Shown: piece after piece, positions 1-7,652 of the stretch | Layout of the letters: the number at the start of each line of letters is the position of its first letter | Numbering within the stretch: the first letter of the stretch is position 1 | From: Maritimibacter sp. | Lineage (GTDB): Bacteria; Pseudomonadota; Alphaproteobacteria; Rhodobacterales; Rhodobacteraceae | NCBI GenBank assembly: GCA_017792445.1 | Contig: CP051232.1 | Coordinates: 310,001 to 374,000, forward strand | Length of the DNA: 64,000 nt | Direction of reading: 5' to 3' | The notes under the pieces: generated by a model | Told to the model about the DNA's origin: nothing | Seen by the model: the letters and a program-made list of their open reading frames with translations, nothing else | Database searches by the model: none | Position numbers and translations under genes: made by a program

Positions 1-6
1 GCAGCC

Positions 7-186
7 CTAGACGTCCAGATCCTCCGCCGCTTCATGGATGCGGCGACAGGCTTGGGCCGCATCGCCGACATCATGCGCCAGCAACAGCGCCAGCTTCGCG
101 AGGAACAGCTCGCGCTTCTCTGCGTCCACGGCATCCAGTTGCAGGGCCAGCGTCTCGTACACGGTTTCGACGTCTGCGGGGGTCAT
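7..186 (-). CDS. DUF2783 family small protein
   Basis: A 59-residue acidic, helix-rich protein, complete within the window. It begins MTPADVETVYETLALQLD and ends EAAEDLDV before a TAG. Its ATG overlaps the TGA of the upstream monooxygenase (TCAT on the + strand, 183-186), so the two are translationally coupled. Small proteins of the DUF2783 family are usually found directly after MhpA-like FAD monooxygenases, and this one fits in size and position. The molecular role is unknown; an accessory or stabilising subunit for the monooxygenase is inference. The family call is from pattern memory, without a search. Confidence 0.75.
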   Translation of the reverse strand: MTPADVETVYETLALQLDAVDAEKRELFLAKLALLLAHDVGDAAQACRRIHEAAEDLDV

Positions 187-1790
187 TCCGGCACTCCTCC
201 GGCGGCAAGGTCCAGCGCATCGCGCACCGCCGCTGCGGTCGCCACGCGCCAGCGGGCGGCGATGTGGGTATCGGGCCGGACGAGGTAGGCGCTGTTCGGC
301 CCCATCTCGAGCGTGCGAGCGGCATCCGTCTCTGGCGCAAGCGCCACGACGGTCAGATCCGGCCGATCCAGCGCCCCGGCCAGACCCGCGTCAGTTGTGA
401 TCAGGGTAAAGCCCGGGCCCAGCCTATCGGACAAGAACCCGTCGCCGACACGCGCCTCTGGCAAGACAGCGCCGGGCGCCGCACCCGCGCCGAAGGTGGG
501 GTCGTCGGGTGCGACGATGGGACTGTCCACATAGGTGTAAGGCGTCATCTGGCGCGGGTTGGCCAGTTCACCGGCCCATGCATGCCGAAGCGACAGGTTC
601 AGCGCGGCGTCCCGCATCAGTTGCCAGCCCGCCGTCGGAGGCGTCATGAAGCGCGCGGATTTCGAGGCGTTTGCGAAGACGTCCAGCGTCGCCCCGCGCC
701 GCTCGGGCGAATAGCTGTCCAGCAGCGCCGCGCCCGCGGCCCCCTTCAGCACGCGCGCCAGTTTCCACGCGATATTGTCCGCGTCGGCGATGCCGTTATT
801 CAGCCCGCGGACCCCGAAGATCGGCACGATGTGGGCGCTGTCGCCGATGAAGAACACGCGCCCGTCCCGGTAGTCGTCCAGCGCCAGCGTGTTGGCCGAG
901 TAGATGCTCCACCATTCCAGGTCCCATGCGCCATCATAGCCAAGTTCCTGCAACACGGCAGCGACTGAGGCGCGCACGTTTTCCTCGCGGATCGCCTCGG
1001 CCTCGTCCTCGCCGTCGCGCAACTGGTAGTCGATGCGCCAGATGTCGTCGGGCTGCTTATGAACAAGGATCGTACCGCCGCGCCGGCAATCGGGGTCGAA
1101 CAGCGCGCGCCGGATCGTGGGATAGTCGTGCGCCATCTTCAGGTCGGCGATGACATACCGCCCCTCGTAATTCTCGCCCTTAAGACGCTTGCCCCGCATG
1201 GTCCGCACCGCGCTGCGGGCTCCGTCCGCCGCGAGGCACCAGTCGGCGGTCAGGTCGTAGGCGCCCAGCGGATCGCGCACCGATACGCGCACCCCGTCGC
1301 CGGTATCCGCGACCGCGGTCACCGCGCTTTGCCACCGCGCGTCGATCAACGGCTCGCGGGCGATGGCGTCCCACAGGAATTGTTCGATGTACTGTTGTTC
1401 AAGGTTGTACATCGGCCGGTATTTCTCGTCCGGGCCGTCAGGCATGTGAAATTCAAGGATTTGTCGGCCCCGGTAAAAGCTGCGCCCGGTCGTCCAGCCC
1501 AGCGACTTTCCAAGGAACGGCGCAAGCACGCCAAGCCTGTCCAGAATGCGGTAGCTTTGGCGCGCCACGCAGATCGCGCGGCTGCCGTCATTGAACGTCG
1601 CCTTCGCGTCGAACAGGACCGAGCGGATCCCTTCGCGCGCCAGCCCCAAAGCCGCGACCATGCCCACCGGCCCGGCCCCGACGATCGCGACCGGGCGGTG
1701 TACGGTCAGCGATGCGCGGTCCGCTGGCGGATCGAAATGCGGATAGCGGAAATACAGCGACTCCGTTTCGGCGCGTCCGGCTGGTCTCAT
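183..1790 (-). CDS. FAD-dependent aromatic-ring monooxygenase (MhpA-like)
   Basis: A 535-residue class A flavoprotein hydroxylase. The N-terminal dinucleotide fold GAGPVG lies at residues 38-43, and the second FAD motif FFIGDSAHIVPIFG at about 312-325 is followed by the family-typical RGLNNGIADADNIAWKL. Length and motifs fit 3-(3-hydroxyphenyl)propionate/resorcinol-type hydroxylases that use NAD(P)H and O2 to hydroxylate phenolic substrates in the cytoplasm. The C-terminal thioredoxin-like segment is present. The exact substrate cannot be read from sequence. It is divergent from a LuxR-type regulator 71 bp away, a likely controller, and forms an operon with the DUF2783 gene. Confidence 0.85.
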   Translation of the reverse strand: MRPAGRAETESLYFRYPHFDPPADRASLTVHRPVAIVGAGPVGMVAALGLAREGIRSVLFDAKATFNDGSRAICVARQSYRILDRLGVLAPFLGKSLGWTTGRSFYRGRQILEFHMPDGPDEKYRPMYNLEQQYIEQFLWDAIAREPLIDARWQSAVTAVADTGDGVRVSVRDPLGAYDLTADWCLAADGARSAVRTMRGKRLKGENYEGRYVIADLKMAHDYPTIRRALFDPDCRRGGTILVHKQPDDIWRIDYQLRDGEDEAEAIREENVRASVAAVLQELGYDGAWDLEWWSIYSANTLALDDYRDGRVFFIGDSAHIVPIFGVRGLNNGIADADNIAWKLARVLKGAAGAALLDSYSPERRGATLDVFANASKSARFMTPPTAGWQLMRDAALNLSLRHAWAGELANPRQMTPYTYVDSPIVAPDDPTFGAGAAPGAVLPEARVGDGFLSDRLGPGFTLITTDAGLAGALDRPDLTVVALAPETDAARTLEMGPNSAYLVRPDTHIAARWRVATAAAVRDALDLAAGGVPE

Positions 1791-1842
1791 GATGGCTCCT
1801 CTCCTTTGACCGATGGTTTAGGAAATCGGCCGCCCCCTGTCT

Positions 1843-1861
1843 GTCCCCCTTCGGGAGGGAC
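1843..1861 (+). promoter_or_regulatory. Hairpin covering the Shine-Dalgarno of the LuxR-type gene
   Basis: GTCCC and GGGAC pair around a TTCGG loop with one C-A mismatch. The 3' arm contains the GGAGGG that would serve as ribosome binding site for the ATG at 1862. If the hairpin forms, initiation at 1862 is partly occluded. This may equally be chance in GC-rich DNA. Confidence 0.3.
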
Positions 1862-2572
1862 ATGCTACGAAACCCCATGGCCAGCCTCGCGTATCAGATC
1901 GACGCCTGCCTTGCGCAGCTTGGGACCGAGAGGTTTCCGCAGGCGTTCTGCGACCTCGTCGAAGCGATGGAGGTCGATCAGATCATGGTCTTCTCGCTGC
2001 GCGCCGATCACGCCAGCTGCTTGCTGTCCCGCCATTTTCGCCATGCCGCGCTGGCCGAGAAACTGGCGACGCAGTACCTTGATCGCTGGTTCCTGAAAGA
2101 CCCGCTGCTGGCGGACCTGCTTGCCGCGGCGCCGGGGACCGTGGCGGTTCGGCAGCTGGAAGACGTTCAGGCCGATATGGACGCCGTCTATCGGCGGATC
2201 TTCTTCGACGAACCGGGGTTATCGGCAAAGACCACGCTTCTTGCAGCGGGTGACAGCCTGCGGCTGTTCGTGAGCCTGTACAGATCGGAACGCGGGCCGG
2301 ATGGACCGGACCCCGATCTGGCCCGGCTGGTGGGGCGTCTGGCGCTGTTGCACTTCGAGAAGGCCGCCGACACCGGCATTCCTCCGCCCCTTGCGGTGCT
2401 GAGCACGCGCGAGCAAGCGGTGTGCCTGGGTATCCTCGCCGGCCAGAAAGCCGAGAGCATTGCCGCCGATCTTGGAGTCGCGCCATCCACGGTCGTCACC
2501 TACCGCAAGCGTGCCTACGAAAAGCTTGGCCTGACCTCGCGCGCCGGGCTCTTCGCAATCTGCCGGGATTGA
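1862..2572 (+). CDS. LuxR-family transcriptional regulator
   Basis: A 236-residue protein with a C-terminal LuxR/GerE helix-turn-helix: LSTREQAVCLGILAGQKAES, IAADLGVAPSTVVTYRKRAY and a KLGLTSRAGLF recognition end, about residues 178-233. The N-terminal 170 residues do not show an autoinducer-binding motif I can recognise and may sense another ligand. Two starts are possible, ATG 1862 (GGAGGG only 2 nt upstream) and ATG 1877 (MASLAYQID). It is transcribed divergently from the FAD monooxygenase/DUF2783 pair, so control of that pair is the obvious inference. The gene ends before a bidirectional terminator shared with rpoH. Confidence 0.8.
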   Translation: MLRNPMASLAYQIDACLAQLGTERFPQAFCDLVEAMEVDQIMVFSLRADHASCLLSRHFRHAALAEKLATQYLDRWFLKDPLLADLLAAAPGTVAVRQLEDVQADMDAVYRRIFFDEPGLSAKTTLLAAGDSLRLFVSLYRSERGPDGPDPDLARLVGRLALLHFEKAADTGIPPPLAVLSTREQAVCLGILAGQKAESIAADLGVAPSTVVTYRKRAYEKLGLTSRAGLFAICRD

Positions 2573-2587
2573 GGCCACCAAAACAAG

Positions 2588-2615
2588 AAAGCCCGGCGCG
2601 GGGGCACCGGGCTTT
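2588..2615. terminator. Bidirectional rho-independent terminator
   Basis: Stem AAAGCCCGG (2588-2596) pairs with CCGGGCTTT (2607-2615) around a 10-nt loop. It sits between the convergent luxR-type gene and rpoH and has A/T ends on both sides, so it can serve both transcripts. Confidence 0.8.
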
Positions 2616-2636
2616 CCGAAATCGGATTGAACAGGG

Positions 2637-3536
2637 TCAGGCGGGTTGCGTCAGCACGCCCTTCTCGCGGGCGAGTTCCTTCATCCGCTTCTGCAGCTTC
2701 TCGAACGCGCGCACCTCAATCTGGCGGATACGCTCGCGGCTGACGCCATACTGGCCCGACAGGTCCTCAAGCGTGACGGCCTGATCCTGCAGGCGGCGCT
2801 GGGTCAGGATATCCTGCTCGCGCTCGTTCAGCACTTCCAGAGCCTCGGCCATCAGTTCGCGCCGAACTTCCAGTTCGTTCTTTTCCTCGTAGCTGCCGGC
2901 CTGGTCGGCGTCTTCGTCTTCCAGCCAGTCCTGCCATTCGGTCGCGCTGTCGCCTTCCGAGCCGACCATGGCGTTGAGGCTCGCATCGCCACCGGACATC
3001 CGGCGGTTCATCGAGATCACCTCGTCCTCGGTCACGCCCAGATCGGTCGCGATCTTCGCGACCTTGTCGGGGTGCAGGTCGCCGTCCTCAAGCGCGCCGA
3101 TACGGGCCTTCGCCTTGCGGAGGTTGAAGAACAGCTTCTTCTGCGCCGAGGTGGTGCCAAGCTTCACAAGGCTCCACGACCGAAGGATATATTCCTGAAT
3201 AGCGGCGCGGATCCACCACATCGCATAGGTCGCAAGGCGAAACCCCTTTTCGGGATCGAACCGCTTCACGGCTTGCATCAAGCCGACGTTGGCTTCCGAA
3301 ATCACCTCGGCCTGCGGCAGACCATAGCCACGGTATCCCATGGCGATCTTGGCGGCGAGACGCAGGTGCGAGGTGACCAGCTTGTGCGCTGCACCCGTAT
3401 CCTCACGTTCGACCCATGCCTTGGCCAGCATGTATTCCTCTTCCGGTTCCAGCATCGGGAACTTGCGGATTTCCTGCAAATACCGGTTCAGCCCCTGTTC
3501 CGGGGACGGCGCTGGAAGAGTCGCATAATTGCTCAT
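2637..3536 (-). CDS. rpoH: RNA polymerase heat-shock sigma factor RpoH (sigma-32)
   Basis: A 299-residue sigma-70-family protein that directs RNA polymerase to heat-shock and oxidative-stress promoters. Visible parts are region 1.2/2 (LQEIRKFPMLEPEEEYMLAK), region 2.4 with RLATYAMWWIRAAIQEYILR, the RpoH box QKKLFFNLRKAKARI, which separates RpoH from other sigma factors, and region 4.2 with SGQYGVSRERIRQIE. Start 3536 (MSNYATLP) was chosen over the longer frame to 3581 because family members start there. Rhodobacteraceae often carry two RpoH paralogues; which one this is cannot be told here. Confidence 0.93.
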   Translation of the reverse strand: MSNYATLPAPSPEQGLNRYLQEIRKFPMLEPEEEYMLAKAWVEREDTGAAHKLVTSHLRLAAKIAMGYRGYGLPQAEVISEANVGLMQAVKRFDPEKGFRLATYAMWWIRAAIQEYILRSWSLVKLGTTSAQKKLFFNLRKAKARIGALEDGDLHPDKVAKIATDLGVTEDEVISMNRRMSGGDASLNAMVGSEGDSATEWQDWLEDEDADQAGSYEEKNELEVRRELMAEALEVLNEREQDILTQRRLQDQAVTLEDLSGQYGVSRERIRQIEVRAFEKLQKRMKELAREKGVLTQPA

Positions 3537-3681
3537 GTGCATCCCTCTTGGCGCCCGAATGTTTCGGGCCTTAACATCCATCTAGGCATCCCGTCACCAC
3601 CGTTCAAGATGGCGCGGTACTCGACAGGTGGTACGCAAGATGTGCGGATTTCCGTCGCGCATCCACCAATGTCATCGAATT

Positions 3682-4728
3682 TCACGGCTTCGTGTCACGG
3701 GGTGAAGCCCCGAGCGCCGCCAACAGTTCCTTCAAATCGACGGGAAGATCCGCCTCAAACCTTAAGAAATCGTTCGTTTCGGGGTGAACGAACCCCAAAG
3801 TCGCGGCGTGAAGCGCCTGCCGGGGAAAATTCGCAGCGGCCTCTGCGGCACCAGCTGGTTCGCAGCGCGCAGGCAGCTTTCGGCGACCGCCATAGACCGG
3901 GTCGCCGATCAGCGCATGGCCGGCATGCGCCATGTGAACCCGGATCTGGTGCGTCCGCCCGGTCTCGAGCCAGCAGTCCACCAGCGCGGCGGCGGGCGGA
4001 CGGCCAAGCAGTTCCACCACCCGTGCCCGCGTGACGGCATGTTTGCCGCCCTGAAACACGACCGCCTGCTTCTGCCGGTCGGTGCGGTGGCGGGCGATCT
4101 GGGTGGTCAGCTTCAGAATGCCGCCATCCTCGAAGCTCACCCCGCGGATACCGCGCAGACGCGGATCGGCGGCATCGGGCACGCCGTGGACCACGGCGAG
4201 GTAATGGCGTTCGACCGAGTGCTTTTCGAATTGAGCGGCCAGAGAATGATGGGCCCGATCCGTCTTGGCGGCGACCAGAAGGCCGCTGGTGTCCTTGTCG
4301 ATCCGGTGCACGATGCCGGGACGTGCGACGCCACCAACGCCGGACAGGCTGTCGCCGCAATGGGACAGCAGTGCGTTGACCAGCGTTCCCGCGGGACTGC
4401 CCGGCGCGGGATGCACCACCATCCCTGCGGGCTTGTTAACGACGATCAGGCTGTCGTCCTCGAACACCACCTCCAGCGGGATGTCCTCGGGCGTCATGTC
4501 GGTCTCGACGGCGGCCTCGATCACCAGTTCATAGACCTGACCCTCGGCGGGCCGGGCCTTGGCGTCGGTCACCGCGTCGCCGTCCAGCAGCACCGCGCCC
4601 TCGGCCAGCATCTTGGCCAGCCGCGAACGGCTGAGCGCGGCGGCCTCTGGCACGTCGCGGGCCAGTGCCTTATCAAGGCGCGGCGGCGGATCGGAGGCGA
4701 TCGTCACCAGCAGGCGAGAGGCGGACAT
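3682..4728 (-). CDS. rluD: 23S rRNA pseudouridine synthase, RluD/RluA family
   Basis: A 348-residue protein. An N-terminal S4 RNA-binding domain (RLDKALARDVPEAAALSRSR) precedes the RluA-type catalytic domain with HRIDKDTSGLL, whose Asp is the catalytic residue, and RTHQIRVHMAHAGHALIGDP. It makes pseudouridines in the large-subunit rRNA helix 69 region if it is the RluD orthologue. The reading frame is open back to 4974, but ATG 4728 matches the family N-terminus. That ATG and the ATG of the divergent DUF6476 gene are read from the same CATG (4726-4729), leaving no intergenic DNA. Confidence 0.9.
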   Translation of the reverse strand: MSASRLLVTIASDPPPRLDKALARDVPEAAALSRSRLAKMLAEGAVLLDGDAVTDAKARPAEGQVYELVIEAAVETDMTPEDIPLEVVFEDDSLIVVNKPAGMVVHPAPGSPAGTLVNALLSHCGDSLSGVGGVARPGIVHRIDKDTSGLLVAAKTDRAHHSLAAQFEKHSVERHYLAVVHGVPDAADPRLRGIRGVSFEDGGILKLTTQIARHRTDRQKQAVVFQGGKHAVTRARVVELLGRPPAAALVDCWLETGRTHQIRVHMAHAGHALIGDPVYGGRRKLPARCEPAGAAEAAANFPRQALHAATLGFVHPETNDFLRFEADLPVDLKELLAALGASPRDTKP

Positions 4729-5053
4729 GGAAGAGACTCCGGAACAGGCGATCATGGACACGCGGTCGCTCAAGCTTCTGCGGACGCTCGTGACCGTGCT
4801 GATGGTGGTAATGATCTGCGGGTTCATAGTGCTGATCGCGTTCCTTGTCACCCGCTTCCCGGAACGCAACGGCCCGGTTCTGCCCGAGGCGGTGGTGCTG
4901 CCCGAAGGCGCCAGTGCGCAGGCGGTGACGCTGGGGCGCGGATGGGCCGCGGTGGTGACGCAAGACGACCGCATCCTGATCTTCGATCCCGAAACAGGTG
5001 CGCTGCGGCAGGAAGTGGCGATCGAGACCGCGACGGAGACGGCGACCGAGTAA
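4727..5053 (+). CDS. DUF6476 family single-pass membrane protein
   Basis: A 108-residue protein. After a short N-terminus there is one membrane segment (LVTVLMVVMICGFIVLIAFL, about residues 21-40), followed by a periplasmic domain with LIFDPETGALRQEV and a Thr/Glu-rich tail. The family is small and restricted to alphaproteobacteria, of unknown function. A second in-frame ATG at 4754 (MDTRSLKLL) is a credible alternative start and would open a 25-bp gap to rluD. The downstream neighbour, a TetR gene, is convergent with a 19-bp spacer. Confidence 0.7.
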   Translation: MEETPEQAIMDTRSLKLLRTLVTVLMVVMICGFIVLIAFLVTRFPERNGPVLPEAVVLPEGASAQAVTLGRGWAAVVTQDDRILIFDPETGALRQEVAIETATETATE

Positions 5054-5072
5054 GGCGGCGCCCGGTACGACG

Positions 5073-5660
5073 TCAGGCGCCCACTGCGCGACGCACCATG
5101 TTCCAGTAGATACGCTCGACCCGGTCACGGCTCAGCCGCCCGCCATCTTGATACCACGCGCTGACGCCGGTCAGCATCGCAAGCAGCGCCTTCGCGGCAA
5201 GGTGCGCGTCGGGCACCCGCATCTCGTCCGAGGCCCCGCCGTCGCGCAGGATCGCCACCAGTTCGGCCTCGTACTGATCGCGCAGCCCGGCGATCACCGC
5301 GAAATTCTCGGGCGTGAGGTTGCGCAACTCCATATTCGCCAGAAAGACGCTGTCGGGGTTGTCGAGATGCATCCGGATGTGGAAACGGACGAAGCTTTCA
5401 AGGCGTCCGACCGGGCCTTCGCCGCGCGGTTCGGCATCCCAAGCGACCAGAAGGGTTTCCATGTTCTCGCGCAGGAGATCGAACAGAAGCGACTGCTTGT
5501 CAGGGATATGGAGGTAAAGCGCCCCGGCCTGCACCCCGACCTCGGCCGCGAGTTGTCGCATGGAAACAGCGGCATAACCGTCGCGGGCAAAGAGATGCCG
5601 GGCCGCGACCTTGATACGCTCCCCGGTATTGCTGGCACCGTTGGCAACAGTTCTTGTCAT
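5073..5660 (-). CDS. TetR/AcrR-family transcriptional regulator
   Basis: A 195-residue protein with an N-terminal TetR helix-turn-helix (IKVAARHLFARDGYAAVSMR, QLAAEVGVQAGALYLHIPDK, residues 15-55). The C-terminal ligand domain ends RDRVERIYWNMVRRAVGA. The GALYLHIPDKQSLL stretch is typical of repressors of acyl-CoA or lipid genes, but no ligand can be assigned. It is divergent from the small lipoprotein gene; the AT-rich stretch 5661-5690 between them contains a partial inverted repeat (AATCAATTATT) that might be its operator. Confidence 0.85.
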   Translation of the reverse strand: MTRTVANGASNTGERIKVAARHLFARDGYAAVSMRQLAAEVGVQAGALYLHIPDKQSLLFDLLRENMETLLVAWDAEPRGEGPVGRLESFVRFHIRMHLDNPDSVFLANMELRNLTPENFAVIAGLRDQYEAELVAILRDGGASDEMRVPDAHLAAKALLAMLTGVSAWYQDGGRLSRDRVERIYWNMVRRAVGA

Positions 5661-5836
5661 ATCTAATCAATTATTCCAAAAATAGGCACTCACAACGTCA
5701 TATGAGAAATCATCTGATACAGATACGCCGAATCGCTGCGAAACAGCCTGACAAGGCGGAAATGCTGTCTCAAGTCGCGAAGCCCGGACTTGCCGCACCG
5801 CCTGAACACGCCCGCAGCAGAGGGATCTTGCCCGTC

Positions 5837-6133
5837 ATGCGCCCAGTTTTCCTGATCTTGCCCCTGTGCCTGGGCCTTGCCGCCTGCTCCGACTGGCCAG
5901 AGCTTGACCACGCCGTTTCGCCAGAGGCGCGGCGGTCGGACTATCCGGAACTTGTGCCGATCGGCGATGTGCTGGCCCGGCGGGGACTGGCCCGCAGCGA
6001 TGAAACGGACGGCGAGATACTGTCGGCGCGCGCCGCGAACCTTCGGGCCCGCGCGGCGCTGCTGCGGGGGGTCTCGGTCGACGATGACACCCGCCTTCGC
6101 CTGACCCCGGAACTTGAACGGCTGGGCGGCTAG
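5837..6133 (+). CDS. Small lipoprotein of unknown function
   Basis: A 98-residue protein with a clear lipoprotein signal peptide: MRPVFLILPLCLGLAAC, lipobox LAAC with the lipidated Cys at residue 17. The mature part is charged and helical (SARAANLRARAALLRGVSVD). The frame is open upstream to 5654, but ATG 5837 places the hydrophobic segment at the N-terminus as needed. It probably sits in a membrane leaflet facing the periplasm. I do not recognise a named family. Confidence 0.7.
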   Translation: MRPVFLILPLCLGLAACSDWPELDHAVSPEARRSDYPELVPIGDVLARRGLARSDETDGEILSARAANLRARAALLRGVSVDDDTRLRLTPELERLGG

Positions 6134-6149
6134 ACCAGCGACGGCGGGA

Positions 6150-6575
6150 TCAGTCGTCGCCGACGAAGAAGGCCTGCGCCGCGGCGCGGATATCTTCGGG
6201 CACCTGCTCTGCCTTCCGGGTGACAAGGTTCATCAGCGCGCAGCGGAACCGTGTCTGGAAACAGATCTGCCGCCCGTCGGCGCGGAACAGGCGGTGGCGG
6301 AAGGTCATGGACTTTCCCCCTATCGCCGCGATGCCGCTTTCCATGTAGATCGCCTCGCCCACGTGCACCTCGGACAGGAACTCGCTTTCGGCATGGACCA
6401 CGGCGAAGGACATCCGCCGCCCCTCGCGCATGTCGCGGGCGGTCAGGCCGAACTCTCCCTGAAGCGAAAAGCCCGCGTCGGAGCAGGCGGCGAAATAGCG
6501 CGACACGTTCATGTGGCCCAGCGCATCGCAATGAGACGGATCGACCGCCGCCCTGTACGAAAGAAACCACGCCAT
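6150..6575 (-). CDS. Acyl-CoA thioesterase, 4HBT hotdog family
   Basis: A 141-residue single-hotdog protein. The segment DPSHCDALGHMNVSRYFAAC is the family's first motif, with the catalytic Asp in the CDALGHMN context. It is typical of YbgC/4-hydroxybenzoyl-CoA thioesterases, which hydrolyse acyl-CoA in the cytoplasm. ATG 6575 (MAWFLSYRA) is preferred to the upstream ATG at 6599, because the extra residues MRTGKGTG are not family-like. It is convergent with the lipoprotein gene, with 16 bp between them. Substrate range is unknown. Confidence 0.8.
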   Translation of the reverse strand: MAWFLSYRAAVDPSHCDALGHMNVSRYFAACSDAGFSLQGEFGLTARDMREGRRMSFAVVHAESEFLSEVHVGEAIYMESGIAAIGGKSMTFRHRLFRADGRQICFQTRFRCALMNLVTRKAEQVPEDIRAAAQAFFVGDD

Positions 6576-6763
6576 TCCCGTACCCTTTCCTGTTCGCAAA
6601 CCAACCGCTTCCGGGGGAACCTAGACGAAGGGGGATGCAAGGGGCAGTCCCGATCGAGCCCCGATTGTCCCCCGATTGTCCCTTGCCTTGCGCCCGAGAC
6701 TGGCGTTTCTGCGGGATCGGGGCGTCCGGCGCCCCGCCCTTCGATCCGGCCCGGGAGAGCGCC

Positions 6764-7201
6764 GTGGTGCTTCGCCTTCTCAACCTGTCGCTTCTGATCC
6801 TTTTTCCGGTCGCATGGTTCGCGCCGTTGATGCGGGCGGGACTACTGCCACTGTTCGGCCTGTCAGAAATCTCGGTAATCTCGGGCCTGCAGTCGCTGTG
6901 GCAGTCCGATGTGGTGCTTGCACTGCTGGTCACGGTCTTCGCGCTGTTCGCGCCGTATTTGAAAACCATCGGACTGGCGCTGGTCCACTTCGACCTCGCC
7001 TCGCCCCGCTTGCTGCCTGCGCTGCACCTGCTTGGAAAACTGGCGATGGCGGACGTGTTCCTTGTGGCGCTGTATATCGTGGTGGTGAAGGGCGTCGGGA
7101 TGGCCACGGTCGAGACGGCTTGGGGGCTGTACCTGTTCACCGCTTGCATCCTTGGCTCGCTGGCGATCTCGATCCTGACCGGCCGCCGGATGCGCGGCTG
7201 A
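6764..7201 (+). CDS. PqiA-like (paraquat-inducible protein A) membrane protein
   Basis: About 145 residues with four hydrophobic segments: LLNLSLLILFPVAWFAPLM, VVLALLVTVFALFAPYLKTI, a LLGKLAMADVFLVALYIVVV segment and LYLFTACILGSLAISIL. Gly/Pro and acidic residues at segment ends resemble one PqiA repeat. Start GTG 6764 is chosen because GGGAGAG lies just upstream; GTG 6767 is equivalent. Full PqiA has two such units and works in envelope lipid transport with PqiB; this one is a single unit without a pqiB neighbour, so function is uncertain. Confidence 0.65.
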   Translation: MVLRLLNLSLLILFPVAWFAPLMRAGLLPLFGLSEISVISGLQSLWQSDVVLALLVTVFALFAPYLKTIGLALVHFDLASPRLLPALHLLGKLAMADVFLVALYIVVVKGVGMATVETAWGLYLFTACILGSLAISILTGRRMRG

Positions 7202-7204
7202 GGT

Positions 7205-7265
7205 CCGAGGGGGCGCCGCCCCCGTCGCTGCGCGACTCCCCCGAGGTATTTGGAAAGAGAAGAAG
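7205..7265 (+). repeat. Intergenic hairpin repeat, copy 1
   Basis: Directly after the stop of the PqiA-like gene. Hairpin GGGGGC/GCCCCC (7209-7223) and hairpin GTCGC/GCGAC (7224-7236) are followed by a CTCCCCCGAGGTATTTGG box and an AGAAGAAG end. A second copy with the same order lies at 25429-25480. It may act as a transcript 3' end or stabiliser. Confidence 0.6.
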
Positions 7266-7268
7266 CGG

Positions 7269-7652
7269 GTGGCGTTCCGGTCGGGCTCGGGGTACCGCGG
7301 TCGGATGCTGGTGCTGGAGAACATCATCTCTGACCGCGGGTCGAAATACGCCGTCTCGGGCGGGTCCTGCGCGTCGGAGGCGGAGGCGAAAGCCTTCGTC
7401 AAGGAACTGCTGCGCAAGAAGAAATTCGCCAAGGCGACGCATCATTCGTGGGGTTTGCTGACCAGTGACGGTCCGTTGAAGAACGACGATGGCGAGGCCG
7501 GCGCGGGGATGGTCATCCTGCGGATGCTGGAGCGCGAGGGGCTGACGGATCACCTTGTCGTGGTGACGCGATGGTACGGCGGCAAGCATCTGGGCGGCGA
7601 CCGGTTCCGGCATGTGCAGGACGCGGTGCGGATCTATCTCGACGCGCTTTAG
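7269..7652 (+). CDS. YigZ/IMPACT-family (UPF0029) protein, short form
   Basis: Up to 127 residues, corresponding to the N-terminal UPF0029 domain only. Recognisable parts are ENIISDRGSKYAVSGGSC, HHSWGLLTSDGPLKNDDGEA, the family signature DDGEAGAGM, and RWYGGKHLGGDRFRHVQ. E. coli YigZ is about 200 residues and has an extra C-terminal domain, absent here. The start is uncertain: GTG 7269 or ATG 7305 (MLVLENIISD), the latter matching the domain start better. The role is not established. The stop overlaps by 4 bp that of the convergent flavin monooxygenase. Confidence 0.75.
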   Translation: MAFRSGSGYRGRMLVLENIISDRGSKYAVSGGSCASEAEAKAFVKELLRKKKFAKATHHSWGLLTSDGPLKNDDGEAGAGMVILRMLEREGLTDHLVVVTRWYGGKHLGGDRFRHVQDAVRIYLDAL

